The translations under genes were made by a program, and so were the position numbers. Shown in pieces: positions 38,423 to 47,842 of a stretch of DNA of 64,000 bases. Position 1 is the stretch's first letter; each line of letters opens with the position of its first letter. The stretch covers positions 62,001 through 126,000 of the forward strand of contig JAHREI010000002.1 of the NCBI GenBank assembly GCA_021733665.1. The letters run 5' to 3'. Origin of the DNA: Bacillus subtilis. GTDB lineage: Bacteria > Pseudomonadota > Alphaproteobacteria > Rhizobiales > Rhizobiaceae. Below the pieces are notes generated by a model, which saw only the letters and a program-made list of their open reading frames with translations, was not told the DNA's origin and ran no database searches.

Positions 38423-40567
38423 ATGACGCTGCGCGCAACGCCCCAAATCGGCCATTCGGCCTGTCCGCATGACTGCCCGTCCACCTGTGCACTCGATGTG
38501 GAAATTCTCGACAGCCATACGATCGGGCGTATTCGCGGAGCGAAGGACAATAGCTATACAGCAGGGGTTATCTGCGCCAAAGTTGCCCGTTATGCCGAGC
38601 GTGTGCATCATCCTCACAGGTTGCTGAAACCGCTGATCCGTAAAGGTGCTAAAGGCGGCGGCGAATGGCAGGAGATTTCCTGGGCGGATGCACTGGATCT
38701 GACCGCAGAGAAGTTTCTCAAAGCTGAGGAAACATACGGCTCTGAGACTGTCTGGCCTTATTATTACGCGGGGACGATGGGGCTGGCACAGCGCGATTCT
38801 ATCAACCGGCTGCGTTATGCCAAAAAATACTCGAACATGTTTTCCAGCTTCTGCACCAATCTGGCATGGACCGGTTATATGGCCGGTACCGGTGCCTTGC
38901 GTGGCCCCGATCCGCGCGAGATTGCCAAATCGGATTGTGTAGTAATTTGGGGCACCAATGCTGCGGCCACGCAGGTCAATGTGATGACCCATGCGGCGCG
39001 CGCCCGCAAAGAGCGCGGTGCAAAGATTGTTGCGATTGATGTTTATGAGACGGCAACTGTCCGTCAGGCCGATATCGGCATTGTTCTGAAACCCGGCACA
39101 GATGGCGCTTTCGCCTGCGCTGTGATGCATGTGCTGTTCCGTGACGGGCTGGCCGACTGGGATTATCTCAACCGCTATACTGATGCGCCCAAAGAGCTGG
39201 AGCAACATCTGCAAAACCGCACACCGCAATGGGCAGAGGCGATTACCGGTGTTTGCGTTGAGGATATCGAAGCTTTTGCGCGACTGGTGGGGACGACAAA
39301 GCGCACATATTTCCGTTTAGGCTATGGTTTTTCCCGTCAACGGAATGGCGCGGTGAATATGCATGCGGCGTCCTGTATTGCTGCGGTTACCGGCGCATGG
39401 GCGCTTGAAGGCGGTGGCGCTTTCCATTCCAATTCCGGTATTTTCGGCATGGACAAATCCGAGATTGAAGGTTCTGCTTTCGCTGATCCGTCAATCCGTG
39501 CGCTGGATCAGTCCAAGATCGGCCGTGTACTGACCGGTGATAGTGAAGCGCTTTATGGCGGCGTGCCGGTCACTGCGATGCTGATCCAGAACACCAATCC
39601 GGCCAATGTGGCACCGGAGCAGCGTCTGGTGCATCAGGGCTTTATGCGTGATGATCTGTTTACTGTCGTGCATGAGCAATTCATGACTGATACGGCGAAA
39701 ATGGCTGATCTGGTTTTGCCTGCCACTATGTTTCTGGAACATGACGATATTTATCGTGGCGGTGGCCAGCAGCATGTGTTGTTGGGTGCCAAACTGATTG
39801 AGGCCGCAGGTGAAGCACGGGAAAATCTCTATGTGCTCAATGAGTTGGCCAATCGCTTAGGTGTTGGCCATATGGCCGGTTTCAACCTGTCTGCACGCCA
39901 GCTAGTGGATAATCTGCTGACCAAAAGCAATATGCCGGATTTTGAAACCATGCGGCAGCAACGCTGGCTGGACAAGCAGCCGGATTTTGAGACATCGCAT
40001 TATCTCAATGGTTTTGCATGGCCTGATGGTAAGTTCCGTTTCCGTGTTGACTGGCAGAAGCAGACTTCGCCGGATCGTCCGCCGCAAGCTATGGGATTGC
40101 AGGGACCGTTTGCGGACATGCCGGAATTTCCGGATTATTGGGAAGTCAATGAACAGGCTGATCCGCAGCATCCGTTCAAGCTGACCACATCACCGGCTCA
40201 TAATTTCCTGAATTCCAGTTTCAGTGAAACACCGACATCGCTTGCTAAAGAAGTGCGCCCGCAATTGCTGATCCGCGATGACGATGCCGCAGAACTGGGT
40301 CTTGCTGACGGCGCACGGGTCGAGATCGGCAATGAACGCGGTGCGCTGGTTCTGCATGTGAAAATACAACTCGCTGGCGGCGCCAAGAAACTGCGCCGTG
40401 GTGTTGTCGTCTCGGAAGGTCTGTTCCCGAATTCTTCCTTTGAAGGCGGTGAGGGGATCAATATTCTCACAGGCGCAGATGCGGCGGCACCCCATGGCGG
40501 CACGGCTTTCCACGATATCAAAGTCTGGATCCGGCCTTGCGAGGATCAAGCGGCACAAGCAGCTTAA
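38423..40567 (+). CDS. Molybdopterin oxidoreductase family protein
   Basis: A 714-residue protein of the DMSO-reductase/formate-dehydrogenase class. An N-terminal [4Fe-4S] motif (SACPHDCPSTCALD with the fourth Cys at VICAKV) is followed by the molybdopterin-binding domain (WTGYMAGTGALRGPD, VVIWGTNAAATQVN, VALKPG-like segment) and a C-terminal dinucleotide-binding domain (ITSPAHNFLNSSF-like, ADGARVEIGNERG). No partner iron-sulfur or membrane subunit and no Tat signal is seen, so it is a stand-alone cytoplasmic enzyme with unknown substrate. It depends on moaD/moaE-type cofactor synthesis. Confidence 0.88.
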   Translation: MTLRATPQIGHSACPHDCPSTCALDVEILDSHTIGRIRGAKDNSYTAGVICAKVARYAERVHHPHRLLKPLIRKGAKGGGEWQEISWADALDLTAEKFLKAEETYGSETVWPYYYAGTMGLAQRDSINRLRYAKKYSNMFSSFCTNLAWTGYMAGTGALRGPDPREIAKSDCVVIWGTNAAATQVNVMTHAARARKERGAKIVAIDVYETATVRQADIGIVLKPGTDGAFACAVMHVLFRDGLADWDYLNRYTDAPKELEQHLQNRTPQWAEAITGVCVEDIEAFARLVGTTKRTYFRLGYGFSRQRNGAVNMHAASCIAAVTGAWALEGGGAFHSNSGIFGMDKSEIEGSAFADPSIRALDQSKIGRVLTGDSEALYGGVPVTAMLIQNTNPANVAPEQRLVHQGFMRDDLFTVVHEQFMTDTAKMADLVLPATMFLEHDDIYRGGGQQHVLLGAKLIEAAGEARENLYVLNELANRLGVGHMAGFNLSARQLVDNLLTKSNMPDFETMRQQRWLDKQPDFETSHYLNGFAWPDGKFRFRVDWQKQTSPDRPPQAMGLQGPFADMPEFPDYWEVNEQADPQHPFKLTTSPAHNFLNSSFSETPTSLAKEVRPQLLIRDDDAAELGLADGARVEIGNERGALVLHVKIQLAGGAKKLRRGVVVSEGLFPNSSFEGGEGINILTGADAAAPHGGTAFHDIKVWIRPCEDQAAQAA

Positions 40568-40671
40568 AGCGCATTTCGAAAAGTGTGAAGCGGTTTTCGG
40601 AACAAAATGCGCGTAATCATAAAAAGATAGAGCGGTTTCAACGGTTCAATATTAACTGAAATCGCTCTAGA
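40566..40671 (+). repeat. Composite two-palindrome intergenic repeat, copy 3
   Basis: Module 1 (40569-40613): GCGCATTT/AAATGCGC outer and CGAAAA/TTTTCG inner arms around GTGTGAAGCGG. Module 2: TAGAGCGGTTTCA (40628-40640) pairs with TGAAATCGCTCTA (40657-40669), with one mismatch. It fills the gap between the oxidoreductase and the GNAT gene. Confidence 0.87.
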
Positions 40672-40687
40672 TTGCGGGAGTATTCTG

Positions 40688-41125
40688 ATGCTTGTCAGAA
40701 CCTTGACTGAAAGTGATATGCCGCATTTGCAGAGGCTTTATCGCTATCTGGATGCGGATAATACCGAGATACCGCTAAGCGAGGCTTTGCAACACTGGGA
40801 AATGTTAAAGCGCTATCCGTACAGCGATATTTTCGTTGCTTGTAAAGGTGAGGTGCCTGTTGCGACTTGCAGTTTGATTGTGATTCCGAATTTGACGCGT
40901 ATTGGTGCGCCTTATGCTCTGATTGAGAATGTTGTGACGCATCCTGATTATCGTAAACAAGGTTTGGGAACGGCAGTGCTGCATGCTGCGGTTGAGGCGG
41001 CATGGTTGGCTGGTTGTTATAAGGTCATGTTGATGACAGGTTCTAATCAAGCGTCTACACTGAAATTCTATCAGGATGTAGGCTTCGAGCAAAGTAAGAC
41101 CGGATTTCAGATCAGAAGGCCGTAA
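40688..41125 (+). CDS. GNAT family N-acetyltransferase
   Basis: A 145-residue acetyltransferase. The acetyl-CoA site is VVTHPDYRKQGLGTAVL (motif A, near 88-104), and ALIENV and KFYQDVGFEQSKTGFQI form motif B. Substrate unknown; the similar length and motifs in small GNATs cover many targets. Convergent with the DUF992 gene. Confidence 0.9.
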   Translation: MLVRTLTESDMPHLQRLYRYLDADNTEIPLSEALQHWEMLKRYPYSDIFVACKGEVPVATCSLIVIPNLTRIGAPYALIENVVTHPDYRKQGLGTAVLHAAVEAAWLAGCYKVMLMTGSNQASTLKFYQDVGFEQSKTGFQIRRP

Positions 41126-41147
41126 GCAGCTTAAGTTTTTTCTAAAC

Positions 41148-41182
41148 AAAAAAGCCCGCGCTGGTGACAGCGCGGGCTTTTT
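41148..41182. terminator. Bidirectional terminator GNAT / DUF992
   Basis: AAAAAGCCCGCGCT (41149-41162) pairs with AGCGCGGGCTTTTT (41169-41182). Long perfect stem with A and T runs on either side. Confidence 0.94.
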
Positions 41183-41200
41183 AAATTCGAGAGCTAAAAC

Positions 41201-41713
41201 TTAGCCTTCGTATTTCAGGCGGAAGTTCGACAGGCCAACAGCAGCATTCAGGCCCTTCTGACCCTGAATGGAGATCGGCTGCAGGGAAATGTTTTTCCAT
41301 GTGCCGCCGGTCAGAACATTGGTGCCTGCACCGATACCGATTGTGGCATTGGCAGATGCGCCGACATAGCTGCCGCGCAGAGCGCCTTCAGGGCGAACTG
41401 TTGGTGCCCATACAGCCCATGCGAGCTGGCCACCATTGTAGAAACCGACATCAACACCGATTTTGGTGATCTGGCCGGAATAACGCTCAGCAGGTGCGCC
41501 GCGCTTTGAAGGCTGGAACACGCAATCCATTTCCTGACGGCTGCCGATGATGACGCCGATCGATGGCTGGAAATCGCAGGTCAGAACGCCGACTTCCGAG
41601 CGAGGCTGGGTAACGGCGCTGCGGGAGGAGACCATGTCGGCAGCTGATGCGGAAACAGCAAAAGTACCGGCGGCAAAAGCAGCCATAAGAGCAACTGAGT
41701 TACGGAGAGACAT
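41201..41713 (-). CDS. Exported DUF992 protein
   Basis: A 170-residue protein with a signal peptide (residues 1-24, ending VSASAAD). The mature part has the DUF992 pattern VGVLTCDFQPSIGVIIGSRQ, DCVFQPSKRG, YSGQITKIGVDVGF and GSYVGASANATIGIGAGTNVLTGG. The two conserved Cys could form a disulfide. The family is confined largely to alphaproteobacteria; the function is unknown. Single gene with its own terminator. Confidence 0.88.
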   Translation of the reverse strand: MSLRNSVALMAAFAAGTFAVSASAADMVSSRSAVTQPRSEVGVLTCDFQPSIGVIIGSRQEMDCVFQPSKRGAPAERYSGQITKIGVDVGFYNGGQLAWAVWAPTVRPEGALRGSYVGASANATIGIGAGTNVLTGGTWKNISLQPISIQGQKGLNAAVGLSNFRLKYEG

Positions 41714-41944
41714 GATATCTTCCTTTTCTTATTCTTTAAGTGTGCATCGGGAGGATGAAAACCATCTTCGGAAAATGCACATCGTTACAAGGTTTAAAAG
41801 CGTTAGATCGCTTGAAAATATGCTGCCTGAAAATCATCACTGACGGGAATCATATGATTGTCGCCAAACAGCAAGAACGTGATATTCGTTCATTTAGGGC
41901 AATATCGTGGCACGTTAAGGGAAATTTAACAATTTGTCATTTTG

Positions 41945-42586
41945 TCAAACACTAATCAGCACCTGTGTTGCCAAATTGTCATGTTTTTCCGGTGCCGTAC
42001 CGGCTGCGAAATGACGTAAAGCCTGCGGATAAAGCTGATGTTCTGCGATCAGAACGCGTGCCGCAAGTGAGTCTGCTGTGTCATCATTGTGAACAGCTAC
42101 TGCACCCTGTGCCAGTATCGGGCCCTCATCCATACCTTCGGTCACCAGATGCACGGTGCATCCGGCTAGTTTCATGCCGGCTTCAAGCGCACGCTGATGT
42201 GTGTGCAGACCCGGAAACAGCGGCAGCAGCGATGGATGGATATTGAGAATACGTCCCGCAAACGGCGCAATAAACCGGCGGGAAAGCAGGCGCATATAGC
42301 CTGCAAGACAAATAATATCCGGTGCGATCTGTGCCAGTTGCTCAAGAATGGCATCTTCATGCGCTTCTTTAGAGTTGTAGTCTTTGCGGGCGTGAACATA
42401 GGTGGTGATACCTGCGGCCTGAGCTTTCGCAAGGCCGCCTGCATCGTGCTTGTCTGAAAATACAGCAACAATCTCTGCCGGATAATCCGGAGCCTGTGCC
42501 GCACGGATCAGCGTCTCCATATTGGAGCCGCCGCCCGAGATAAAAATAACGACCCGTTTACGCGGAGCTACAGGGGCAGGGCTCAT
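41945..42586 (-). CDS. purN: Phosphoribosylglycinamide formyltransferase
   Basis: A 213-residue PurN that adds a formyl group from 10-formyl-THF to GAR in purine synthesis. It has [23 protein letters not shown], the [20 protein letters not shown] motif (catalytic Asn and His) and [16 protein letters not shown]. Its ATG overlaps the purM stop by four bases. Confidence 0.96.
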   Translation of the reverse strand: MSPAPVAPRKRVVIFISGGGSNMETLIRAAQAPDYPAEIVAVFSDKHDAGGLAKAQAAGITTYVHARKDYNSKEAHEDAILEQLAQIAPDIICLAGYMRLLSRRFIAPFAGRILNIHPSLLPLFPGLHTHQRALEAGMKLAGCTVHLVTEGMDEGPILAQGAVAVHNDDTADSLAARVLIAEHQLYPQALRHFAAGTAPEKHDNLATQVLISV

Positions 42587-43683
42587 AGGGAGAGTGTACC
42601 CTGATAGACAACACCCTGCTGATCTGCATCACGTGCAATCATACGGCCGAGCGTGACAACAGTTTCACCTTCAGCCTTCAGTGTTTCGGCAACGAGTTCT
42701 GCCTTGTCAGCCGGTACAACAACAATCATGCCGACGCCGCAGTTGAAAGTGCGCAGCATTTCATGTGCTTCAACGCCGCCGGTTTTGGCCAGCCATGAGA
42801 AAACAGCCGGAACCGAAATGGCGGAAAGATTGATTTCTGCTGCCAGTGTTTCAGGTAGAACGCGCGGAATATTGTCAGGGAAACCACCGCCGGTAATATG
42901 TGCCAGCGCCTTGATCGCACCGGTTGAGCGGATAGCGGAGAGCAGGGATTTTACATAAATGCGGGTCGGGGTGAGCAGAGCTTCACCAAGTGTCTGACCG
43001 GCTGCGAAAGGTGCAGCATCCTGCCAGCCAAGGCCGGACATTTCGACAATGCGGCGCACCAGCGAGAAGCCGTTGGAGTGAACACCGGAAGAACCAAGGC
43101 CGAGAATAACATCACCGGCTTCCAGATCACCGGCAGGCAGCAATTGACCACGCTCAGCCGCCCCAACGGCAAAACCGGCCAGATCATAGTCGCCGTCACG
43201 ATACATGCCCGGCATTTCAGCAGTTTCGCCGCCGATCAGTGCACAACCGGATTGCAGGCAGCCTTCGGCAATACCTTTAACAATCGCCGCACCCTGTTCT
43301 GGGTTAAGTTTGCCGGTAGCAAAATAATCGAGGAAGAACAGCGGCTCTGCGCCCTGTACTACGAGATCGTTGACGCACATTGCAACGAGGTCGATACCAA
43401 CAGTGTCATGGCGGTCTGCATCAATAGCGATTTTCAGCTTGGTGCCAACGCCGTCATTGGCAGCAACCAGAACCGGATCTTTAAAACCGGCTGCTTTAAG
43501 ATCGAACAAGCCGCCAAAACCGCCGATTTCACCATCTGCGCCCGGACGGCGCGTGGAGCGTACCAGTGGCTTGATCTTATCGACCATGCTGTTGCCTGCA
43601 TCAATATCCACACCGGCATCGGCATAGGTCAGGCCATTTTTCGCGTCAGCGGTTGAATTGGATGGGGTTTTCGACTGTGGCAT
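42583..43683 (-). CDS. purM: Phosphoribosylformylglycinamidine cyclo-ligase
   Basis: A 366-residue AIR synthetase. It has [44 protein letters not shown] and [17 protein letters not shown]. The start at 43683 is preceded by GGGAG; the longer frame adds 31 residues without support. Operon purM-purN with a four-base overlap. Confidence 0.96.
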   Translation of the reverse strand: MPQSKTPSNSTADAKNGLTYADAGVDIDAGNSMVDKIKPLVRSTRRPGADGEIGGFGGLFDLKAAGFKDPVLVAANDGVGTKLKIAIDADRHDTVGIDLVAMCVNDLVVQGAEPLFFLDYFATGKLNPEQGAAIVKGIAEGCLQSGCALIGGETAEMPGMYRDGDYDLAGFAVGAAERGQLLPAGDLEAGDVILGLGSSGVHSNGFSLVRRIVEMSGLGWQDAAPFAAGQTLGEALLTPTRIYVKSLLSAIRSTGAIKALAHITGGGFPDNIPRVLPETLAAEINLSAISVPAVFSWLAKTGGVEAHEMLRTFNCGVGMIVVVPADKAELVAETLKAEGETVVTLGRMIARDADQQGVVYQGTLSL

Positions 43684-43973
43684 TGGTAGCTCCCGATACA
43701 CAGCGCAGAGCCGTAAGGCCGATGGAAGAACGGCAGGGCAGGCTGCGGTTAATGCTTCAAGCAGGCGCAATGACACGAGATTACTTTATCCGCAAGCATC
43801 TTTCGTCATTTTTAACTGATAAACACCGTGTTATGAGTGGAGCAGAGCAAATGTCGCAGCCGGTTGGTCTGTCCGGCGATCTGTTGGTTCTCAAAATTGA
43901 GTGATCGCTAAGCATCTTGACCAGTTGTGATGGCGCGACATATTCAAAATTTTTAATCCATTGGCGGTTTTAT

Positions 43974-45197
43974 ATGAGCAAATCAGCGAGCACTCCCCCT
44001 AAGGCGCCGTCATCACGTACAGCGCATACGAAAGGTGAGGCGTTAGTGTCGACAACAGAACAACAGGTTGTTGTTCCTGCGGGCGAGCATGAGGTGCGGC
44101 TGGATGTTCAGGTCACCGCGATCGGGGCGAGCATGCGTAAACAGGCATTTTTCTGGCTGTTTGCGACGATTATATTCGTGTTGTTCCTGACTGTTTTCAG
44201 TTCAATTTTGCTGCCTTTTGTGGCTGGTTTGGCTCTGGCTTACTTTCTGGATCCGGTGGCAGACTGGCTTGAGCGCTTTGGTATGTCGCGTTTGCTGGCA
44301 ACCTGCGTCATTCTGATTACCTTTGTCGTTGTGTTGGTTCTGGGGCTGATCATCATCGTGCCTGTGCTGGTTACGCAGATGGCTGAGTTCATTTCCAAAT
44401 TCCCGGGCTATTTTACCCAGCTTCAGGCTTTGATCGCGCATCAGGATTCGGAATGGCTGAAAAAATATCTCGGCATGAACAGCACAGTCATTCAGGATAA
44501 CTTAAGCAGCTTCCTCAAGCAGGGCGCGAGCTTCCTCACCACATTGCTGCAATCATTGTGGAATTCCGGCAAATCGCTGATCGATCTTGCAGGTCTGTTT
44601 GTGGTGACACCGGTGGTGGCTTTCTACATGCTGCTCGATTGGGATCGTATGGTTGATACGATTGATTCATGGGTGCCGCGCGATCACGTAAAAACCGTGC
44701 GCCAGATTGCTCGTGAGATGAACGAGGCGATTGCCGGCTTTATCCGCGGGCAGGGTACTTTGTGCCTTATCCTCGGTACTTATTATGCGATTGGCCTGAC
44801 ACTGACCGGACTGAATTTCGGCCTGTTGATCGGTTTATTCGCCGGTCTGATCAGCTTCATCCCTTATATCGGGTCTATCGTCGGTCTGGTGCTGGCAATT
44901 GGCGTGGCGTTGGTGCAGTTCTGGCCGGACTGGATCATGGTTGTTATTGTAGCTTGTGTGTTCTTCACAGGGCAGTTTATCGAAGGCAATATCCTGCAGC
45001 CAAAACTGGTTGGTAAATCCGTTGGCTTGCATCCGGTCTGGCTGATGTTCGCGCTTTTCGCGTTTGGTTCGCTGCTCGGCTTTACGGGAATGCTGATCGC
45101 CGTTCCTGCCGCCGCTGCTGTCGGAGTGTTGGTACGCTTTGTAATCAGCCGTTATCTGGAGTCTCCGCTCTATAAGAGCAGTAACGGCGGGAACTGA
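43974..45197 (+). CDS. AI-2E family transporter (PerM-like permease)
   Basis: A 407-residue protein with about eight membrane helices and a central amphipathic region. It has the family signatures LLPFVAGLALAYFLDPVADWLERF, FYMLLDWDRMVDTIDSWVPR, and IPYIGSIVGLVLAIGVAL with LQPKLVGKSVGLHPVWLMFALFAFG. The start at 43974 is chosen over a 19-residue longer frame. Despite the name, most members are not shown to move AI-2; some are Na+/H+ antiporters. It sits next to hdaA, as in many Rhizobiales. Confidence 0.9.
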   Translation: MSKSASTPPKAPSSRTAHTKGEALVSTTEQQVVVPAGEHEVRLDVQVTAIGASMRKQAFFWLFATIIFVLFLTVFSSILLPFVAGLALAYFLDPVADWLERFGMSRLLATCVILITFVVVLVLGLIIIVPVLVTQMAEFISKFPGYFTQLQALIAHQDSEWLKKYLGMNSTVIQDNLSSFLKQGASFLTTLLQSLWNSGKSLIDLAGLFVVTPVVAFYMLLDWDRMVDTIDSWVPRDHVKTVRQIAREMNEAIAGFIRGQGTLCLILGTYYAIGLTLTGLNFGLLIGLFAGLISFIPYIGSIVGLVLAIGVALVQFWPDWIMVVIVACVFFTGQFIEGNILQPKLVGKSVGLHPVWLMFALFAFGSLLGFTGMLIAVPAAAAVGVLVRFVISRYLESPLYKSSNGGN

Positions 45198-45253
45198 GAT
45201 AAAGTTTTCAACAGGTCTATCCACAGGCATGTGTGTCACGGGGATAAGGTTGA

Positions 45254-45285
45254 ACAACCGGCGCAAACGCGCCGGTTGTGCTTTT
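45254..45285 (+). terminator. Terminator after the AI-2E gene
   Basis: ACAACCGGCGC (45254-45264) pairs with GCGCCGGTTGT (45269-45279), followed by GCTTTTC. Good stem, short T-run. Confidence 0.82.
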
Positions 45286-45417
45286 CTAACTGCAGCAAAG
45301 CAGCTACTGCTGTTATCTGGCCGCGCATATGCGAATATCGCGCAAGAGGCACAAAATTGAGTACAGCTTAAACACCGTCCTGAAAGCAAATAATGTGGGA
45401 CGGAACTTTGGGTAATT

Positions 45418-46146
45418 ATGTCTGCAGAGCACCGACAAATTCCGCTCATTCTTCAGCATGAGCCGGGCTTCACACGCGATGATCTGGTTGTCACCGGATC
45501 GAACCGTGCGGCAGTTGATCTGATTGATCGCTGGCCGGACTGGCCGTCGCCTGTGGCATTGCTTGTCGGCCCTGCCGGTGCCGGAAAAACCCATCTGGCC
45601 GCCATCTGGCGCAGTCAGAATGATGCTGCCATTCTCGATCCCCACAATATTGATGCGCAGTCACTGGAAATTGCAGCACAGCGTCCGGTGCTGATTGACG
45701 ATATCGGTGCGGAAGATTTTGACGAAACCGGCCTGTTTCATCTGATTAACACTATCCGTCAGACTGCGGGAAGTTGTGAGAAGGGGCAGTCGCAGGCATC
45801 ATTGCTGATGACCTCGCAATTGCAGCCGTCGCAGTGGAACGTCTCGCTGCCCGATCTGATTTCCCGTCTGAAAGCAGTGACGATTGTCGATATTTCCGAG
45901 CCGGATGATTATCTGCTGAGTACTGTGATTTATAAGCTGTTTGCGGATCGTCAGGTCAGTGTTGATCCGGCCGTGATCAGCTATATTGTCAGCCGTGTTG
46001 AGCGCTCGCTGGACAGTGTGATTGTGCTGGTGGATTTGCTTGACCATATGGCATTGCAGCAGAAAAGCCGTATTACCAAAGCGCTGGCGACGCAGGCTTT
46101 TCAGGCAATGGCAAATGCACTACCTGAAAGCTCTTCTGAAGACTGA
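45418..46146 (+). CDS. hdaA: DnaA-like regulatory ATPase HdaA
   Basis: A 242-residue AAA+ protein resembling domain III of DnaA but without the DNA-binding domain. Walker A is GPAGAGKTHLA (near 59-69), Walker B is VLIDDIGAEDFDE, and sensor regions lie in SLPDLISRLKAV. It opens with QIPLILQHEPGFTRDDLVVTG-type sequence. It should promote ATP hydrolysis by DnaA after initiation, as in Caulobacter. Convergent with the SH3 gene, 13 bases apart. Confidence 0.88.
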   Translation: MSAEHRQIPLILQHEPGFTRDDLVVTGSNRAAVDLIDRWPDWPSPVALLVGPAGAGKTHLAAIWRSQNDAAILDPHNIDAQSLEIAAQRPVLIDDIGAEDFDETGLFHLINTIRQTAGSCEKGQSQASLLMTSQLQPSQWNVSLPDLISRLKAVTIVDISEPDDYLLSTVIYKLFADRQVSVDPAVISYIVSRVERSLDSVIVLVDLLDHMALQQKSRITKALATQAFQAMANALPESSSED

Positions 46147-46159
46147 TTTTCCGTATAGA

Positions 46160-47002
46160 TTATTTGCCAACCGGCTGCTGCGGATAGACCGGAGCGATTA
46201 AGCCGGTATTTTGCGGCTTGTCGCTGGTGGTCTTTGAGCTCGGCGCAGGACGGATTGAGCCTGTGGTAATCGCCGATTGCTGCGGTGCTACAGCACGGGA
46301 AGCGGCGGCCTGCCTTGGCTGATTTTTGAAGATCAGCTGATCTTCCTGCACCCAGCCGATAATATTGGTGGATGGCACAACCACACGATGCCAGCGTCCG
46401 ACTTTGGCATAGGAGCGCATTTCACGCCCTTTTTCCACGCGACCGACAGTTTTGGCCTGATCCCATGCTTTTTCACGGATTGTCAGAGCTTGTTTGGCAA
46501 CAATGGCTTTAGGAATTTTGAAGGCACCGCTGGCATGGCGGCTGTTATCATCCGGTGTGGTTCTGCCGACCGGTGGCAAAGCGGGCATAGCGGATTGCGC
46601 GGCAGGTTTTGGCGGAATGATCTGTGGTGCCGGTTTGCTTTCAACACGTGGTGCGAGCATGGCAACTTGTTTTTGCTCGCCGACATTCACCTGTGGCCTG
46701 CGGATTGGTGCAGGTGCTGTGACTTCCGGCGTACGAGCCTGAGCCTGAGCGGTTTTACGCTCTGATGATGGCGTGCTGGTCTTAGGCGCAGGCGGATTTG
46801 TACGTGCTACAGAGCTGCCGCTGTTTGAGCGAAATAAGCCGGAAACGCTTGCTGTCGGGCTGCGGCTTTGTGAAGTTGCCCAAAGAGCTGCCGCACCAAG
46901 TGCAACAATTGCGCCGACTGTAACAACCGCAGCGGCCGACTGGCCGGAGCTTTTGCCACGGACGGGGCGTTTCTTGCGGGAGGTAGACTTTCTCGGAGCC
47001 AT
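46160..47002 (-). CDS. Membrane-anchored SH3-domain protein
   Basis: A 280-residue protein. A basic N-terminus (PRKSTSRKKRPVRGK) precedes one membrane helix (about 22-44, AAAVVTVGAIVALGAAALWA). Then a long Pro/Thr/Ser/Ala-rich linker, probably disordered (50-155), leads to a bacterial SH3 domain (about 170-235, LTIREKAWDQAKTVGRVEKG and WHRVVVPSTNIIGWVQEDQL). Bacterial SH3 domains often bind cell wall peptides, so a periplasmic wall-binding role is likely. Downstream of hdaA, on the opposite strand. Confidence 0.85.
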   Translation of the reverse strand: MAPRKSTSRKKRPVRGKSSGQSAAAVVTVGAIVALGAAALWATSQSRSPTASVSGLFRSNSGSSVARTNPPAPKTSTPSSERKTAQAQARTPEVTAPAPIRRPQVNVGEQKQVAMLAPRVESKPAPQIIPPKPAAQSAMPALPPVGRTTPDDNSRHASGAFKIPKAIVAKQALTIREKAWDQAKTVGRVEKGREMRSYAKVGRWHRVVVPSTNIIGWVQEDQLIFKNQPRQAAASRAVAPQQSAITTGSIRPAPSSKTTSDKPQNTGLIAPVYPQQPVGK

Positions 47003-47304
47003 ATGTCTGCGCCTTTATACCGGTCAGCATTCAGATGCACTGAACCAAGCTGAATATTTCGAATCTGCTTGTACTCAAGCTACCGCCTGAATCTTCGTAT
47101 TTGGTTACTATGCTCACCTTTTGTTCCGGGTGTCGCGGATAAAATAACTTATTTTCGGCACAAATTCGGCCAGAAACTGTCCCGAAGCAGGCGCAGCATT
47201 TTTGCTGCGACCAATGCTGGCCGCTCCCAATTTAACCAGTCCTCTATCGCTGTGATTTACATAAGAAAGAAGCGCTGAGGACATTATGGAGCGAATGAGA
47301 CAAA

Positions 47305-47736
47305 ATGAAAAAGCTTGTTTTGGCATTAAGTGTTCTGGGACTTTCAGCTGCGCCGGTTTTGGCAGCGCAAAGCTCTGCAACGAAGAGTGAAGCAAAAATA
47401 GAGCAAGTGGCCGAGGCTTTGGCTGGCGGCCATGGAAAAATGACAGAGACTCCCAGTGGTAAAATCCTCACCACTGCGGCAGGCCATACGCTTTATACTT
47501 TTGATAAAGATAAAAACGGCACGTCCAGCTGTGATGCCGCTTGTTTGAAAATCTGGCCGGCTTATCACGCCTCTGCCAAGGTGAAAGCGGCCGCCCCATG
47601 GTCGAAGGTAAAAGCCACTGACGGTAAGGATATGTGGGCTTATAACGGCAAGCCGGTTTACACCTATATTAAAGATAAAAAGGCCGGTGACACGGAAGGC
47701 GATGGTGTCGGCGGTAACTGGCACATCATCAAATGA
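47305..47736 (+). CDS. Exported COG4315-type repeat protein
   Basis: A 143-residue protein with a signal peptide (KLVLALSVLGLSAAPVLAA). The mature part has two copies of the Y-x-[FWY]-x-x-D type repeat: GKILTTAAGHTLYTFDKDKNGTSSCDAACLKIWP and GKDMWAYNGKPVYTYIKDK. A CDAAC motif could form a disulfide or hold a metal. It has no lipobox. The family is secreted and uncharacterised. Single gene. Confidence 0.85.
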   Translation: MKKLVLALSVLGLSAAPVLAAQSSATKSEAKIEQVAEALAGGHGKMTETPSGKILTTAAGHTLYTFDKDKNGTSSCDAACLKIWPAYHASAKVKAAAPWSKVKATDGKDMWAYNGKPVYTYIKDKKAGDTEGDGVGGNWHIIK

Positions 47737-47745
47737 TTTGACGCT

Positions 47746-47791
47746 GAAGAGCGCACAGGCAGCATATTTGCTGTGCGCTCTTCACGCTTTT
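47746..47791 (+). terminator. Terminator after the COG4315 gene
   Basis: GAAGAGCGCACAG (47746-47758) pairs with CTGTGCGCTCTTC (47771-47783), followed by ACGCTTTT. The stem is strong; the T-run is short. Confidence 0.8.
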
Positions 47792-47842
47792 GGCTCGCAA
47801 ATGTTATAGACAGGCAGATATCTGACAAATGGAGGGGAAGAT

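Noticed and set aside
43653-43904. An 83-residue plus-strand frame between purM and the AI-2E gene
   Set aside because: It overlaps the purM start on the other strand, with no ribosome binding site and no domain.
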